64,000 nucleotides of DNA from Pseudo-nitzschia pungens (lineage: Eukaryota > Bacillariophyta > Bacillariophyceae > Bacillariales > Bacillariaceae). Shown here piece by piece: positions 39,562-49,341 of this stretch (the stretch's first letter is position 1; every line of letters begins with the position of its first letter). Both the position numbers and the translations under genes were made by a program. Under the pieces are notes generated by a model. That model did no database searches. It was not told where the DNA came from and saw only the letters and a list, made by a program, of their open reading frames with translations. The DNA lies in the NCBI GenBank assembly GCA_037355855.1, contig CM074759.1, positions 2,170,001 through 2,234,000 on the forward strand, read 5' to 3'.

Positions 39562-40850
39562 CTAGAGCTCGTCGCTTCCCTTGGTCTTGGCCGCGTGGAC
39601 CTTGCAGGCCTTCATCAGACCGAGACCGGAGCCCTTGATTTCGTCCACGGCCTTCTCCTTGGCTTCCATCATCGCTTGGTACTGGGCCTGGAGACCCTCG
39701 ACACCCTTCTTGAATTCCGTCTCGGCTTCCTCGATCTTCTTTTCGCCGTCTTCGATCAACTTGTCGAGCTCGGGGCCGGCCATGCCCAAAAACTTCTCAA
39801 TGTCGGCCTTCTTGTCGGCCTCGCACAGATCGATGTTGGAGGGGGAGCACATGGGCTTGAGGTTCTCCTTGGCAAACTTTTCGAGCGACTTGAAATCGCG
39901 GCCGCCCTGGTAGTCTTCCAGGTTGGCGGGGTCCCCGTACTTGAGGGTGGGCTGCAACAACAGGATTGGTGGATGAATGGGTGGATGGATGGATGGATGG
40001 ATTCATTCATTCAATGCGAACGCACCAGAGCAGAAATCGTTCCGAGGAATCAACGCAGAAATTTCGAAGCAAAGAAAACAGAGGCGGGTGAGTTGCATTG
40101 CGAGTCAACCAGGTTCCTTCGTCCCATCCACGGTTTTGCAACGAGTGGATGGTTTGTCTGCATCCATTTGCATGTTTTTTTGCTGTAGTGTGTAGTGTGG
40201 TTGGATCCGTAACGACAGATTTGACTTACGTATCCTCTGATACCGTGTTCGGTACAGAGTTCTTTGCCCGCCGCAGTACAATCGACATCGGCTACGAGGG
40301 CGGTATCGGAATCAGCAAATGCGTCCATTAGCTTGTCCCAATCAGGCTTCATTTTCTGTTATGGGAATGTCACCGAACGAGCGTATCGGATACAGAAATA
40401 AGCGAACGACAGAGTTGAGAGGAGTTGAGTGGATTGAATGAAAGTGCTCACAAGAGCTGCAGTGGTTGCCAGCGGAGGAAAAAGACACGCTGTTGTGATC
40501 GAGGCACCCGCGTGCTCCAGAGGAATTGCCTGCATTCCTGCTGGATTTTCAACGGATACAAAGTGCAAACAAAGCCAAGCATTTTCACCCGTCCCAACAA
40601 TTCTTCTGTGACTGGAACTGCTGCTCTACCCAGCTCGTTTGGGGGCAAGGGACCCGATTCCCTTACGGCACACCCACGAAATCCCAAGCCTGCCTGCCTG
40701 CCTACCTACCTTGCAGTGCCCTCACCAAGGCGCCAAGAATTTGACGAAGATCGTCTTTCCGGCGGTCAATTCGTCATAGTTGTCGAGGGTGAGCTCAACG
40801 GCGTTGCTCACGGCAAAGAGTGTGAGGAGGATGGAGATGATGGACTTCAT
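39562..40850 (-). CDS. PDI-like selenoprotein with UGHC active site and SDEL ending
   Basis: Exons 40850-40710, 40355-40230 and 39951-39562 join in frame to 218 residues; introns (354 and 278 bp) are GT-AG. A signal peptide (MKSIISILLTLFAVSNA) leads into a thioredoxin domain: FVKFLAPW, then UGA (40724-40722), then GHCKKMKPDW. The UGA stands exactly where WCGHC has its first Cys, so it is read as selenocysteine, Sec43. The cis-Pro loop GIRGYPTLKYG follows. A helical, Glu/Lys-rich tail ends KTKGSDEL, an ER-retention signal. The true stop is UAG. It should catalyse thiol-disulfide exchange in the ER. A GTGAGG donor-like site at the UGA would shift into a stop and remove GHC, so it is unlikely to be the real donor. 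A paralogue with CSHS lies at 49342. Confidence 0.88.
40722..40724 (-). other. In-frame UGA proposed as selenocysteine codon
   Basis: Codon 43, between Trp42 and Gly44-His45-Cys46. The reading frame continues through two introns into conserved PDI sequence and ends at UAG 175 codons later. Confidence 0.82.
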
Positions 40851-41690
40851 ACTGGTAATAGCTTTTGATTCGATGGTGATCGAATGTTATGACACGGAAT
40901 GCCAGCTGCAACGAAAGGGGAATTTGGCGTGCCCCTGCTGTACTGTACCGAGGAAATGAGAAGATACCGTACGGTAAGTTACCGAACGAGAATATTCGTA
41001 GCGAACCTGCCGTGACCTAGCGCGAGCTGGATTGATTCTGGTACCGGAATTTTTCGCCCGGTCTCGTTTCTGCAAGACGATAAAGCAAGCTATGCCGCAC
41101 GACACGATGCTGCATGGCGGCAATAGCAACCGGTACGAGTAATTTACCGGTAACCTTGTGTAACGGACGGTACTCGTACCGGGTAAAGTAATCTTACTCT
41201 TTCCGCAAGCGGTCACAAAACAGCCGTCGGAAACAGAAACAGTAAGGTTAACTTACTACTAGAATGACCATGTGCAGCGGACGTCGAACAGCAGTCGGAA
41301 CGAGTGATTGAGTGAGTCGACCGCACGGCAGGATTTGATTGGCTGCTGTCCGGCAGTTGTTTCCTCCTCTCGGGCTGTTGGCATGTGCGGTCAGACGAGG
41401 CAGTAACCTTACTATCATATAGTAGTTTAAAGTACGTACAAGTACCGTACCGGATGACTTCCTGCTGTGGGGAACCGCAAGGAAGGTCGTTCCTTCTTGT
41501 TGTCGGGGTGCCGTACGACCGGCGGACGGGGCGCACGATTTTTGAATTTTGAATTTTCGTTTGCGGGGGTCATGTTTGTAGGTTTACGTGAATTCAAGTA
41601 CCATACCGGATACGTACCGGAGGGCAATAGATCTTGCGCAAGCGAAATGGTACGAATCGATACAGAATCATCCAGAAGAAACCGTCAAAA
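40851..41690. other. Intergenic between selenoprotein gene and transposon
   Basis: 840 bp, no gene seen. It holds the selenoprotein promoter and many GTAC/GGTAA-type words (40960-41200, 41400-41460). Before the transposon inserted, this DNA probably faced the promoter of the second PDI-like gene. Confidence 0.45.
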
Positions 41691-41913
41691 TACTACGAGT
41701 CCGACAACAATTGAGAATTTTCGAATTCCCCCCGAAATTACCACTAGTGAACCACCAGCGAACCACCAAGCAACCATACCAATGACAAAAAATTATTCTG
41801 TAGTAGAGAAATTCCTATAACCCTTTGTAGTATGGTCTTTTGTTAGTGGAAACCCATTGTTCGAGTGCCTTTCCAATCTCTACAAAAAATCACATTTTTG
41901 GTGTTCGCATCAC
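41691..41913 (+). repeat. Left terminal inverted repeat of the two-gene transposon
   Basis: Matches the reverse complement of 49035-49264 over about 220 bp. Shared blocks include CGAGTCCGACAACAATTGAG, TCTGTAGTAGAGAAATTCC, CTTTTGTTAGTGGAAA and TTTTTGGTGTTCGCA, with small gaps between them. Confidence 0.88.
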
Positions 41914-42059
41914 AATAACGAGAACACATACCGACGAACACCTTGACCATGGTGGATCCGGCAGATACCAGAGCCAAAGCCCGTCAAAAGCTCCAGCTCT
42001 CTAGAAAACTTAGAGAGAAGAGGAGGGAGGCATCCCATCCCAGCAATGGAGGGTGTAGG

Positions 42060-42375
42060 TGTTACACTCTAAGGTAGAAATACGCGATAGGAGTATTTTA
42101 AAGAGGTATGATTAATAAATTGTGTTATGAAAGAGAATGGTTGAATACTTTACGAGATGGGAATGATTCCTTGAGTATGGAATGAATGAACGATCGAACA
42201 ATAATAATGTTCGTCGGGTCATTTGAATCTTTGTTTGAATTGTATGTGTATTCTTGTACGTTGGATATTCAGTATATGTACATGAATATTATATATATTC
42301 TTGTGTATTGGAGCACATGCGGGATTCAATAATCATTTAGAGCCTCTCGTAGGGTACCTACGTCAGCATGTAACA
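42060..42375 (-). repeat. 3' LTR of the Gag-only element
   Basis: 316 bp, same as 44805-45120 by direct reading. On the minus strand it is preceded by a short purine stretch (ATTGGGGAAC). Preceded on the plus strand by target duplication GTAGG. Confidence 0.93.
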
Positions 42376-43495
42376 TAGTTCCCCAATGATTAGGTGAAGT
42401 TTGCATGTGGTTCGATAGTATAGGTTCGGAGTTGAGTAGTATCGATGGAAAGGAGATATGCTTGTTTGGAGAACCGGTTGAAGATGATATATGCCACTTG
42501 AAATATTTCGAAAGATATATGGTGATGTAGATTGAACTGGGATTTGAAGAAGATTCTTCGTGATACTGAAGAAATCGAAGATTTTGTTTCTTGTTCTCTT
42601 ATTTGTTTCTTGTTCTTGAGAAGGGTCATAATGACATGCTAAAAATAGCAAAAAGAGTCGAAGAAAATTCTTTTCCTCCCCCAACTGTGATGTACCTCCC
42701 CGGGTAGTGGAGCTGATTTGCAATTTCGAGCGATTGAAATTGATTGCTCTTAGGCATAAAAACACCTCCTTTAATAGGAGTTAGGTAGGTGAAAAGCTGG
42801 AGCGTTGAATTGTGATCGTTGTGCAAAGCTGGAGCGTTGCTGTGTCTGCGATTGTATAGTGACGCAGAGAGGGGACGCGTTGTTAGTTACGGTTTGAATC
42901 GATATGTAAATTCGGTTGCGATTCGCCGGATACTTTGCCGGTCTTTATTTAGGTGTATTTGCAGCAGTCTACTGGAGTTTCGAATTTTGTAACTCCAGAG
43001 CAGCTCTGTGGGTGTAGAATATGGATTTTGTGGGATTGCTCTCTTATTTTTTTTTGGAGCTCCCTGTGGACTATTCCTTTGTTTGGGTGCGAAGGTGTCC
43101 TTGTTATTGCTGCTGCTGTACCCTATCGATGATCGATCGATGTCGATTCGATTGATTGATTCATGGCTTTAGCGTCTGTACCCGTGCAATTGGTTCGCGT
43201 CCGAACCTTTTGCTGTTATTTGTATTTGCCATTTTGGAATCGTTTATTTTGGTTTATTATTTGGTTGATTGTTGTTGCCGTCACTGTGGATCGGACTGAG
43301 CGCATTGATTTAGTTCGAACATTTTGTTTGCAACAGGGCTCATCTCTGTAGGTTCCTTCCCCTCTTTTCTTGGGAGTTCTCCTCCATGCGTCTTCCCAGT
43401 CAGCAGGGCTGAGCTGGCATTCAGTTCCAGGGGAGCTGAAGGCACGGTGCTGGATACTGTGATCCTTTTGTTCATTGTTGCTTTTGTTCGAATGG

Positions 43496-44566
43496 CTATG
43501 GTTGCCATTGGAGATTGCCATCGAAGTCTCTCTCGACGCGTCCTCCATGTTGCAAGCAGTATGATTCAATTGCTTGCTTTACGTGGGCTTGAAGCGATTC
43601 CGTTGAAGCAGTGCTTCCAGTTCCATTGCTAGGAGTCGTAGCAGTGCTGTTGTTGCTGCTATTGCTCTTATTTCTTTTGGAATATCTGTTCTTTGGACAC
43701 TCGGACCAATTGTGGTCGTGTCCCGGAATTCTGCAGGGATTGTTATATTTTCTTTTGCCACCGGTTGGCTCCTGCTCTTTCGCTTCTTCTTCGGATTCAG
43801 CGTTGCTGTCACTGGTATCAGAGCTGTTGCTGTCGATGCTGTCAGCGTCCGAATCAGAGCTGTTGTTATTGCTGTCAGTATTGGCCGACGCCTGTTTTCT
43901 TTTTGTTTGGCGCTCCAAACAGCTCATATGGTCCACGATGAATTGTACAGTGGTATCTTCTTGTATTCCTTGGTGGATTAAACCATAGCTGTTGATCCAT
44001 TTGCTTGGGAAGCTATGTAGCAGAATTGTTTTCGCTGCTGTTGCTGAGAGGTCAGGGGCATGGCCTTGGAGTCTTTTAGTGTATTTGACGAGCTGTTCCA
44101 TTCGGTCTGCATGATGTTTGCAGGAGACGTTGCTTGGTTTCTTGCATTCGGAGCTTCGAAGGTAAGTGTGCATGATATCTTTGGCGTCTGTCGCATTGCA
44201 GAATTGCTCGGTAAAGTCAATGATTGCTTGTTCATATCCTTCGACGCTTTCTTCATATTGGAATTCAGCTGGATCCAGGGGATCCTGTAGCATTTCATTC
44301 CACTTGGATTGAGTGTCTGTATTCAGACATCTGCTGAAGTGGGTGATGTAGTTGGTAGTTGGTAGTCCTAGGAGCCTTGCGGCGTTCCTGAAGGCTTCTT
44401 CGACAAATAGAAATTCCTCTAGTCCTCCTCTGTTGGTGAATGGAGGGATCTTCATGCTGTCTTGTTTTCCATTGGGATGTGTAATCGAGAGCTTGGTGAG
44501 CTTTGGCTTACTTCTCTTGAAGGAAGGAGTATAATTGATTGGAGGATCTCTGTAAAGTCCTGCCAT
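43496..44566 (-). CDS. Gag-like protein of the non-autonomous LTR element
   Basis: 356 residues. The N-terminal ~210 residues form a helical Gag/capsid-type region (motifs EEFLFVEEAFRNAARLLG and IDFTEQFCNATDAKD). A Ser/Asp/Asn-rich acidic linker (~225-265) leads to an atypical knuckle, CRIPGHDHNWSEC, in which one Cys, two His and a final Cys take the place of CCHC. A Ser/Asn/Thr-rich stretch and a short C-terminal helix follow. It probably packages the element's own RNA while a partner supplies reverse transcriptase and integrase. It shares no clear similarity with the Gag of copies A and B. Confidence 0.85.
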   Translation of the reverse strand: MAGLYRDPPINYTPSFKRSKPKLTKLSITHPNGKQDSMKIPPFTNRGGLEEFLFVEEAFRNAARLLGLPTTNYITHFSRCLNTDTQSKWNEMLQDPLDPAEFQYEESVEGYEQAIIDFTEQFCNATDAKDIMHTYLRSSECKKPSNVSCKHHADRMEQLVKYTKRLQGHAPDLSATAAKTILLHSFPSKWINSYGLIHQGIQEDTTVQFIVDHMSCLERQTKRKQASANTDSNNNSSDSDADSIDSNSSDTSDSNAESEEEAKEQEPTGGKRKYNNPCRIPGHDHNWSECPKNRYSKRNKSNSSNNSTATTPSNGTGSTASTESLQAHVKQAIESYCLQHGGRVERDFDGNLQWQP

Positions 44567-44792
44567 GGTTGTTTCTTCGGCGTTCGATCGATTCGGTGTT
44601 CGATCGGTCGTCTTGGAGATTGCGGTTGTTCCGTTTGATCGATTCGTAGATTTCGATCGTTTCGTTCGATCGGTTCTTGTTTCGATTATAGGATTTTGCT
44701 TGTCAGGGTGTCGATGTATACCTGTTGTTTAGGATAAAGGTTGTTTTGGATTCAGTACTGAGTTCCTGTCTGTCTTCTACTTAAAAGATAAA

Positions 44793-44804
44793 CAGTAATT
44801 ACTG
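44793..44804 (-). other. 12-base palindrome at the primer-binding position of the Gag-only element
   Basis: CAGTAATTACTG abuts the 5' LTR (44805) on its internal side. It is a perfect palindrome and does not begin TGG. It occupies the same place as the 14-base palindrome of copy B. Confidence 0.6.
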
Positions 44805-45120
44805 TGTTACACTCTAAGGTAGAAATACGCGATAGGAGTATTTTAAAGAGGTATGATTAATAAATTGTGTTATGAAAGAGAATGGTTGAATACTTTACGA
44901 GATGGGAATGATTCCTTGAGTATGGAATGAATGAACGATCGAACAATAATAATGTTCGTCGGGTCATTTGAATCTTTGTTTGAATTGTATGTGTATTCTT
45001 GTACGTTGGATATTCAGTATATGTACATGAATATTATATATATTCTTGTGTATTGGAGCACATGCGGGATTCAATAATCATTTAGAGCCTCTCGTAGGGT
45101 ACCTACGTCAGCATGTAACA
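44805..45120 (-). repeat. 5' LTR of the Gag-only element
   Basis: 316 bp, apparently identical to 42060-42375. It should hold the promoter for leftward transcription of gag. Followed on the plus strand by target duplication GTAGG. Confidence 0.93.
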
Positions 45121-46169
45121 GTAGGGGCTTCGAAGAATGGTACCGGAGACAACAGATCCAAAAATTCCAAGATGGGGAAGAAATAGAGGTGTCAGAAGCG
45201 TCAATTTACCGGTGGATGAGCAATGGTGTTCAGCGCTGCCGAATGAATGGAAACAACGATAAATCAAAGCTTGTTTGCAGAGATCTTAGTCTTCTCATGT
45301 TCTGCCTTATTGTTTGGCCTCAATTCACCCTCGATGAGATGGCAATGTTTATTTACAATGAGGGGGGAGGAATCTACAGCCGACAGCTCCTCTCGCACCG
45401 GTTACAAGAGCTCAATGTAACACAGAAAAAGGCTAGTATCGAATCTTACCGGGCTTACACTGCAGTGAACAAGAGGAAGGAATGGTTGTTCTGGAACAGA
45501 CCATTGCCATCTGGTATCGCTGGCATCCCCAGAAAGCGCCTCATCGATATCGATGAGTTTGCCATGGAAACAAAGAGACTGAATCGGCGAAACGCCTGGG
45601 CAGTTAGTTTTCGGAGAGTTCGGAGTATCGGCAACTACGCGAAAGGGCATAAACTTACAGTGATTATTGCTGTGGAAGCTGGAGATCCCACTGTCCCTAA
45701 CCATCTCTCTGGCAGCCTCCTCCATCCACGAAGATGGATTCGAGTCACCAGGGAAGCAGGAACAACAGCCGACAATTTTGCTTCCTTTGTAGGCAGCATC
45801 TGCTCTTCTTTTGAAGGAGAGCGGCGAGTGCCGCAGACAGATGACTGGAGAGTCTTTATGTGGGACAACTTGAGCAGCCACGCTGCGCCCGTTGTTTACA
45901 ATACTGTTTTGGACCGGGGGGGAGGAGGACCGACGCGATTCGACATTGTCCCCCGGCCTCCCTATCAGCCAAAGTATGGACCGACAGAGTATATCATCTG
46001 TCAGCTAGTGAACTATCTGAAGATCAATACGAGTGGGGAGCTAGATTTGGTAGATCTAGAGCAACAGATCTACAGAGCTGCAGGAGCAATCGGTCCATTC
46101 GACGGGACATTCGCTCACTGTGGATACAGTGTCGATGGTACCTACCCCGGCGTTGTAATAGAGCGCTGA

Positions 46170-46772
46170 GCGCCATTGTCGATTGTCGCGTCTCCGGCTC
46201 CACCATGGTCGATTGTCGATTTGGTTGTATTTCTTAGTGGTAGTTTAGTGGATTGCTTTTGCAATTTGTAAAAATATAAATAATGAATTAGAGTTGCTCC
46301 AGTTTATTTCAGATAGGTTTTCGATTGTACCCAATAGCGCCGCCGGTAGTCGATCACTCCCATGTCTTAAGTATCAAACACGTCCAGGTGGTGGGATTGA
46401 AGTCGACCGGCGCCGCAAAGTATAGAAGAACTCCTGGGATTGAAGTCGACCGACGCGTCCAAGTATAGAAGAACTGCTGGGACTCAGAGGTGTTGGACCT
46501 CTCTTTATCTATTGTAGCTCTACATGTCTGGATATCGAACATACCGGTACACGAAAGTCCGGAACGCAAAACACGATCGATCGATCGGATCGATCAGCAA
46601 ACAACAGCAAACAACAGCAAGCAGCAGCAAGCAGCAGCTCATAATTTTGCTGCTGGCAACATCTAAAAACTACACTATGCCTCCAGCAAGAGTAACCAAC
46701 AACCAACCGGCAACCGACAATGGCGGACGCAACAATCGACAGCTAATCATAGATAATTACTAATAATACAGT
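46170..46772. other. Spacer between the two transposon genes
   Basis: 3' ends of convergent transposase and Cys-rich protein genes. It contains a 43-bp tandem duplication (46393-46478) and an AGCAAACAAC/AGCAGCAGC microsatellite (about 46590-46640). No further gene. Confidence 0.6.
46393..46478. repeat. 43-bp tandem duplication
   Basis: Two adjacent units begin GGGATTGAAGTCGACCG and share AAGTATAGAAGAACT; they differ at a few central bases. Confidence 0.85.
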
Positions 46773-48674
46773 TTATTTTTTGTCTTTCGCCGGAATCTTC
46801 TGGCGCTTGCACCAGTCCACCATCTTGGGGAGACACTCCTCCGGATCTTTCCCGCGCTTGGCAAGATCAGTTGCCTTGTGCTTGATCCGGGAAGCTTCTG
46901 CTGAATTATTTTCAGCAGTAAGAGTGTCTCCCAGGCGATCGAGGATCTCCAAGGTGGGCTGGGAGTTCTCCTGGAAGTCAGCTTTCTCATTGGCTGCTTC
47001 CCGCATGGATCGGAGGAAGGGAGGAGTATCACTCGACAATTCGCTTGGTGGAGTACTCGTATCACTCGACAATACGCGTCTACTCGACAATTCGCCTTCA
47101 ATCAACAATTCGCGTTCCGGTGGGCCACTCAACAATTTACGGCTTGGTTTGATTGGAGTACACAACAATTCAGCTCCGTCGATACTGATTGGTTGGACGC
47201 GAGATCCCATCCCTTCCACAGCAGATGGCGTCTCAGAGAACCGGTTCGCCGTATTGTTGTTTCGGAGAAACCTGGTTGGATCCATTGGATGTTCCTGGAG
47301 TCTGTTCCGGTAGAACCTGGAATCTCCAGTAGGATCAGGAGTGACACCCTTCTTCTCTGCCCGGAGCTGATCGATAGTCTTCCCATCCTTGCTGGTAGAC
47401 TTGATAGGCCCGACTTCATCCTGGAGACGCTTCCTTGCTTTCGCAGTTCCGAATACTGGATCGGAGAGCATGTCATGGAAGGTGGCTGCATGAGCGTCCC
47501 GAGCAATCTGTTCCTTGGAAGCTGTTGGATTGAACAGATACTGCTTATTGGCGTTAGCAGTGTACCTTTCTTCCATACCCCGGAACACCTTGGATGTGGT
47601 GATATCTTCATCGGAGTCGGACTGCTCGCTCTTCGGATCCACTGAGTCAGCAATTGCCTTCCGTTCGGTTTCAGTGAAAACAACATCACACTTGCAGCTG
47701 CAGACGAAGCATCGAGTGCACCTCCCATTGACAAGGTAGCTCATTCCAAAACCGGTGTGACGCTGACACTGGGGACACTTGCCACCATCTGGCGCGTCCA
47801 AACAGTGGATCTGAAAACAGAAACAACCAATCTCGCGTTCTTTCTTTCTTGGCTTCCGGGGCTTTTTGGTTGCTTGCTGAGCGCTTTTGGACATGGCATT
47901 GTATTGCCGGAGCTTCTTTCGATGCGCCTCATCGATCTCGTTGTTGAAGTCTTCGATTTCCTCCCTACTCTGGAGATACATGGTGTAGTGATGACCACAG
48001 CTGGGGCAGGGTTTGATGAGCATCTCTGATTTGTCGAATTCGATTTGCTCGTGTGGTCGTGGTGTTCCGGTAGTTTTCTTGAGCTTGGCGCGTTTCTTGA
48101 CAGCTTCCGCTGCAGCTGCTTCCTTCTTGGCTTGAATCTTTTCCAACTCAACAATATACATTTTGTTCAGTCTATTGAGCAACAAAATCGCCTCAGGAGT
48201 CTTTTTGTTGGAAGGACGTGTCTTGGGAGCTTGTTTGACCATGGACTCGGTCAGTTCCTTGTAGATTCCGAGCTGCTTGATGGCTTCAGCAAGTTGCCCA
48301 GCAATGTAGGCAGCGCCCCAATTCTCCCGTTTCGAGCGTTTGGAGGTCCCTTTGCTATTCACACAGTTCTTTTGGAGCGTCAAGAGAGCAGTCTTGGCGT
48401 CATTGTCCACAAGAGGGGACAAATCAGAGTTGATGAAGGCTTCTAGGTGTCCACTTTTGACAGGTTTGGTGTATGGAAGGCGAGTCTCCAGGAGGCTGTA
48501 AACAGCGAGGGAATGAGCAGTATGGGGATCCATTTTCCCTTTCTTTTTCTTGTCAGGACAGATTGTCTCGCAGCTGAGGAGACTATCATCAGACGAGGAT
48601 TCGGAATTCATCCGACGGACGTATCCAAATTTGTTGATAAGAGCAGAAGGGGTATGATTGTTGAAGATAGACAT
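46773..48674 (-). CDS. Cys-rich zinc-ribbon-like accessory protein of the DNA transposon, unknown function
   Basis: 633 residues, single exon, fully inside the transposon. Residues ~45-200 are helical and Lys-rich (coiled-coil-like EKIQAKKEAAAAEAVKKRAK). Around ~225-350 lies a cluster of Cys and His pairs: CPSCGHH, CFCFQIHC, CPQCQRH, CTRCFVCSCKC, which could bind two or more Zn ions. The C-terminal half is polar, with LRAEKKG, NNNTANRFSETP and a Lys-rich end. I know of no such partner in typical one-gene Tc1/mariner elements. Likely roles are DNA binding at the TIRs or regulation of the transposase; this is inference from position and composition. Confidence 0.8.
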   Translation of the reverse strand: MSIFNNHTPSALINKFGYVRRMNSESSSDDSLLSCETICPDKKKKGKMDPHTAHSLAVYSLLETRLPYTKPVKSGHLEAFINSDLSPLVDNDAKTALLTLQKNCVNSKGTSKRSKRENWGAAYIAGQLAEAIKQLGIYKELTESMVKQAPKTRPSNKKTPEAILLLNRLNKMYIVELEKIQAKKEAAAAEAVKKRAKLKKTTGTPRPHEQIEFDKSEMLIKPCPSCGHHYTMYLQSREEIEDFNNEIDEAHRKKLRQYNAMSKSAQQATKKPRKPRKKEREIGCFCFQIHCLDAPDGGKCPQCQRHTGFGMSYLVNGRCTRCFVCSCKCDVVFTETERKAIADSVDPKSEQSDSDEDITTSKVFRGMEERYTANANKQYLFNPTASKEQIARDAHAATFHDMLSDPVFGTAKARKRLQDEVGPIKSTSKDGKTIDQLRAEKKGVTPDPTGDSRFYRNRLQEHPMDPTRFLRNNNTANRFSETPSAVEGMGSRVQPISIDGAELLCTPIKPSRKLLSGPPERELLIEGELSSRRVLSSDTSTPPSELSSDTPPFLRSMREAANEKADFQENSQPTLEILDRLGDTLTAENNSAEASRIKHKATDLAKRGKDPEECLPKMVDWCKRQKIPAKDKK

Positions 48675-49034
48675 GGTTTCGGAGCTAATTTGGAGGAGAT
48701 TGCAGTTGCAGAGGATTCCAAGGTAGGTACTTTCAATCGATCGGACTGAATACTGTGGTGGATTGTCGAGTCTCCGGATCTCTCAAGAGGATTGCCGTGT
48801 TATTTCGATGCGATCGATCGCATCGATCGCATCGATCGATCCATTTCCTCTGCTGAATTCCTCTCTGTTTCTCAGCTCCACTCTCTCTCCACCAATGACC
48901 CAAGATCAACCCCCTCATCCAAGACAGTGGCAATAATTGCAAGTGTGATACCATCTTGCTCTCGATTGCTGTTGTTGTGGATAGAGCCACATTTTGGAAG
49001 GCCGAAGCCAGGAAAAAGAACTTTCGTTGTAAGT

Positions 49035-49264
49035 TGCGAACACCAAAAATAGACGATTTTGTAGAGTTTAGTAAGGCACTCGAACAAGGGATTTCCACTA
49101 ACAAAAGAGCATACTATGAAGGGTTATAGGAATTTCTCTACTACAGAATAATTTTTATTTTTGGTATGTGTTCCTACCCGGTTGGTTGGTGGTTCGCTGT
49201 TGGTTCATTGGTGGTAATTTCGGCCGGAATTCGAAAATTCTCAATTGTTGTCGGACTCGTAGTA
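49035..49264 (-). repeat. Right terminal inverted repeat of the two-gene transposon
   Basis: Reverse complement of the left TIR; ends GGACTCGTAG-TA. Differences from the left arm are scattered substitutions and a few short gaps, so this insertion is older than the two young LTR elements in the window. Confidence 0.88.
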
Positions 49265-49341
49265 ATGATCATTAGTCCTCCAATTGTTTACCGCACTTAC
49301 TAAGGTTTTACTTCGTACTACTTGTTTTTCACCCCAACACC
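49265..49341. promoter_or_regulatory. Residual 77-bp upstream region of the CSHS PDI-like gene
   Basis: Only 77 bp separate the transposon end from the ATG, so any promoter beyond that now lies across the transposon or is supplied by its right TIR. Confidence 0.45.

Larger units (their letters stand above)
42060..45120 (-). mobile_element. Gag-only non-autonomous LTR retrotransposon
   Basis: 3061 bp bounded by two 316-bp LTRs that look identical, with TGTTACA...TGTAACA ends and GTAGG target duplications at 42055-42059 and 45121-45125. The internal 2.4 kb carries one long frame, a Gag, and no protease, RT or integrase. It thus resembles the TR-GAG class, which needs enzymes from an autonomous partner. 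Identical LTRs mean very recent insertion. It lies in the transposase coding sequence of the surrounding DNA transposon. Confidence 0.93.
41949..46169 (+). pseudogene. Tc1/mariner-like DDE transposase, split by an LTR-element insertion
   Basis: The frame starts at ATG 41949, is cut at 42059, and resumes at 45126 after the LTR element and one copy of the GTAGG duplication. Removing these leaves 384 codons with no stop, so the gene was intact when hit. N-terminal part: basic, with a helix-turn-helix-like stretch around SEASIYRWMSNG. Catalytic core: first Asp in RLIDIDEFAME, second in VFMWDNLSSH, Glu in KYGPTEYI, the DDE set of the Tc1/mariner/IS630 group. With the insertion the protein cannot be made whole unless the LTR element is spliced out, which I have no evidence for. 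The right part alone (from 45189) lacks the N-terminal DNA-binding region. Confidence 0.85.
41691..49264. mobile_element. Two-gene TA-targeting DNA transposon (Tc1/mariner-like) with long TIRs, interrupted by an LTR element
   Basis: The ends TA-CTACGAGTCCGAC and its reverse complement bound 7574 bp, about 4.5 kb once the nested LTR element is discounted. The TIRs are about 220 bp and roughly 85 percent alike by eye. The flanking TA on both sides fits the TA duplication of the Tc1/mariner superfamily. It carries a transposase gene (plus) and a convergent gene for a Cys-rich protein (minus). It sits between two divergent PDI-like paralogues and ends 77 bp before the start codon of one of them. 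Confidence 0.85.

Noticed and set aside
45189..46169. A standalone 326-residue transposase starting at 45189
   Set aside because: The frame is open upstream to the insertion junction and continues in frame on the other side of the LTR element, so the Met is internal.
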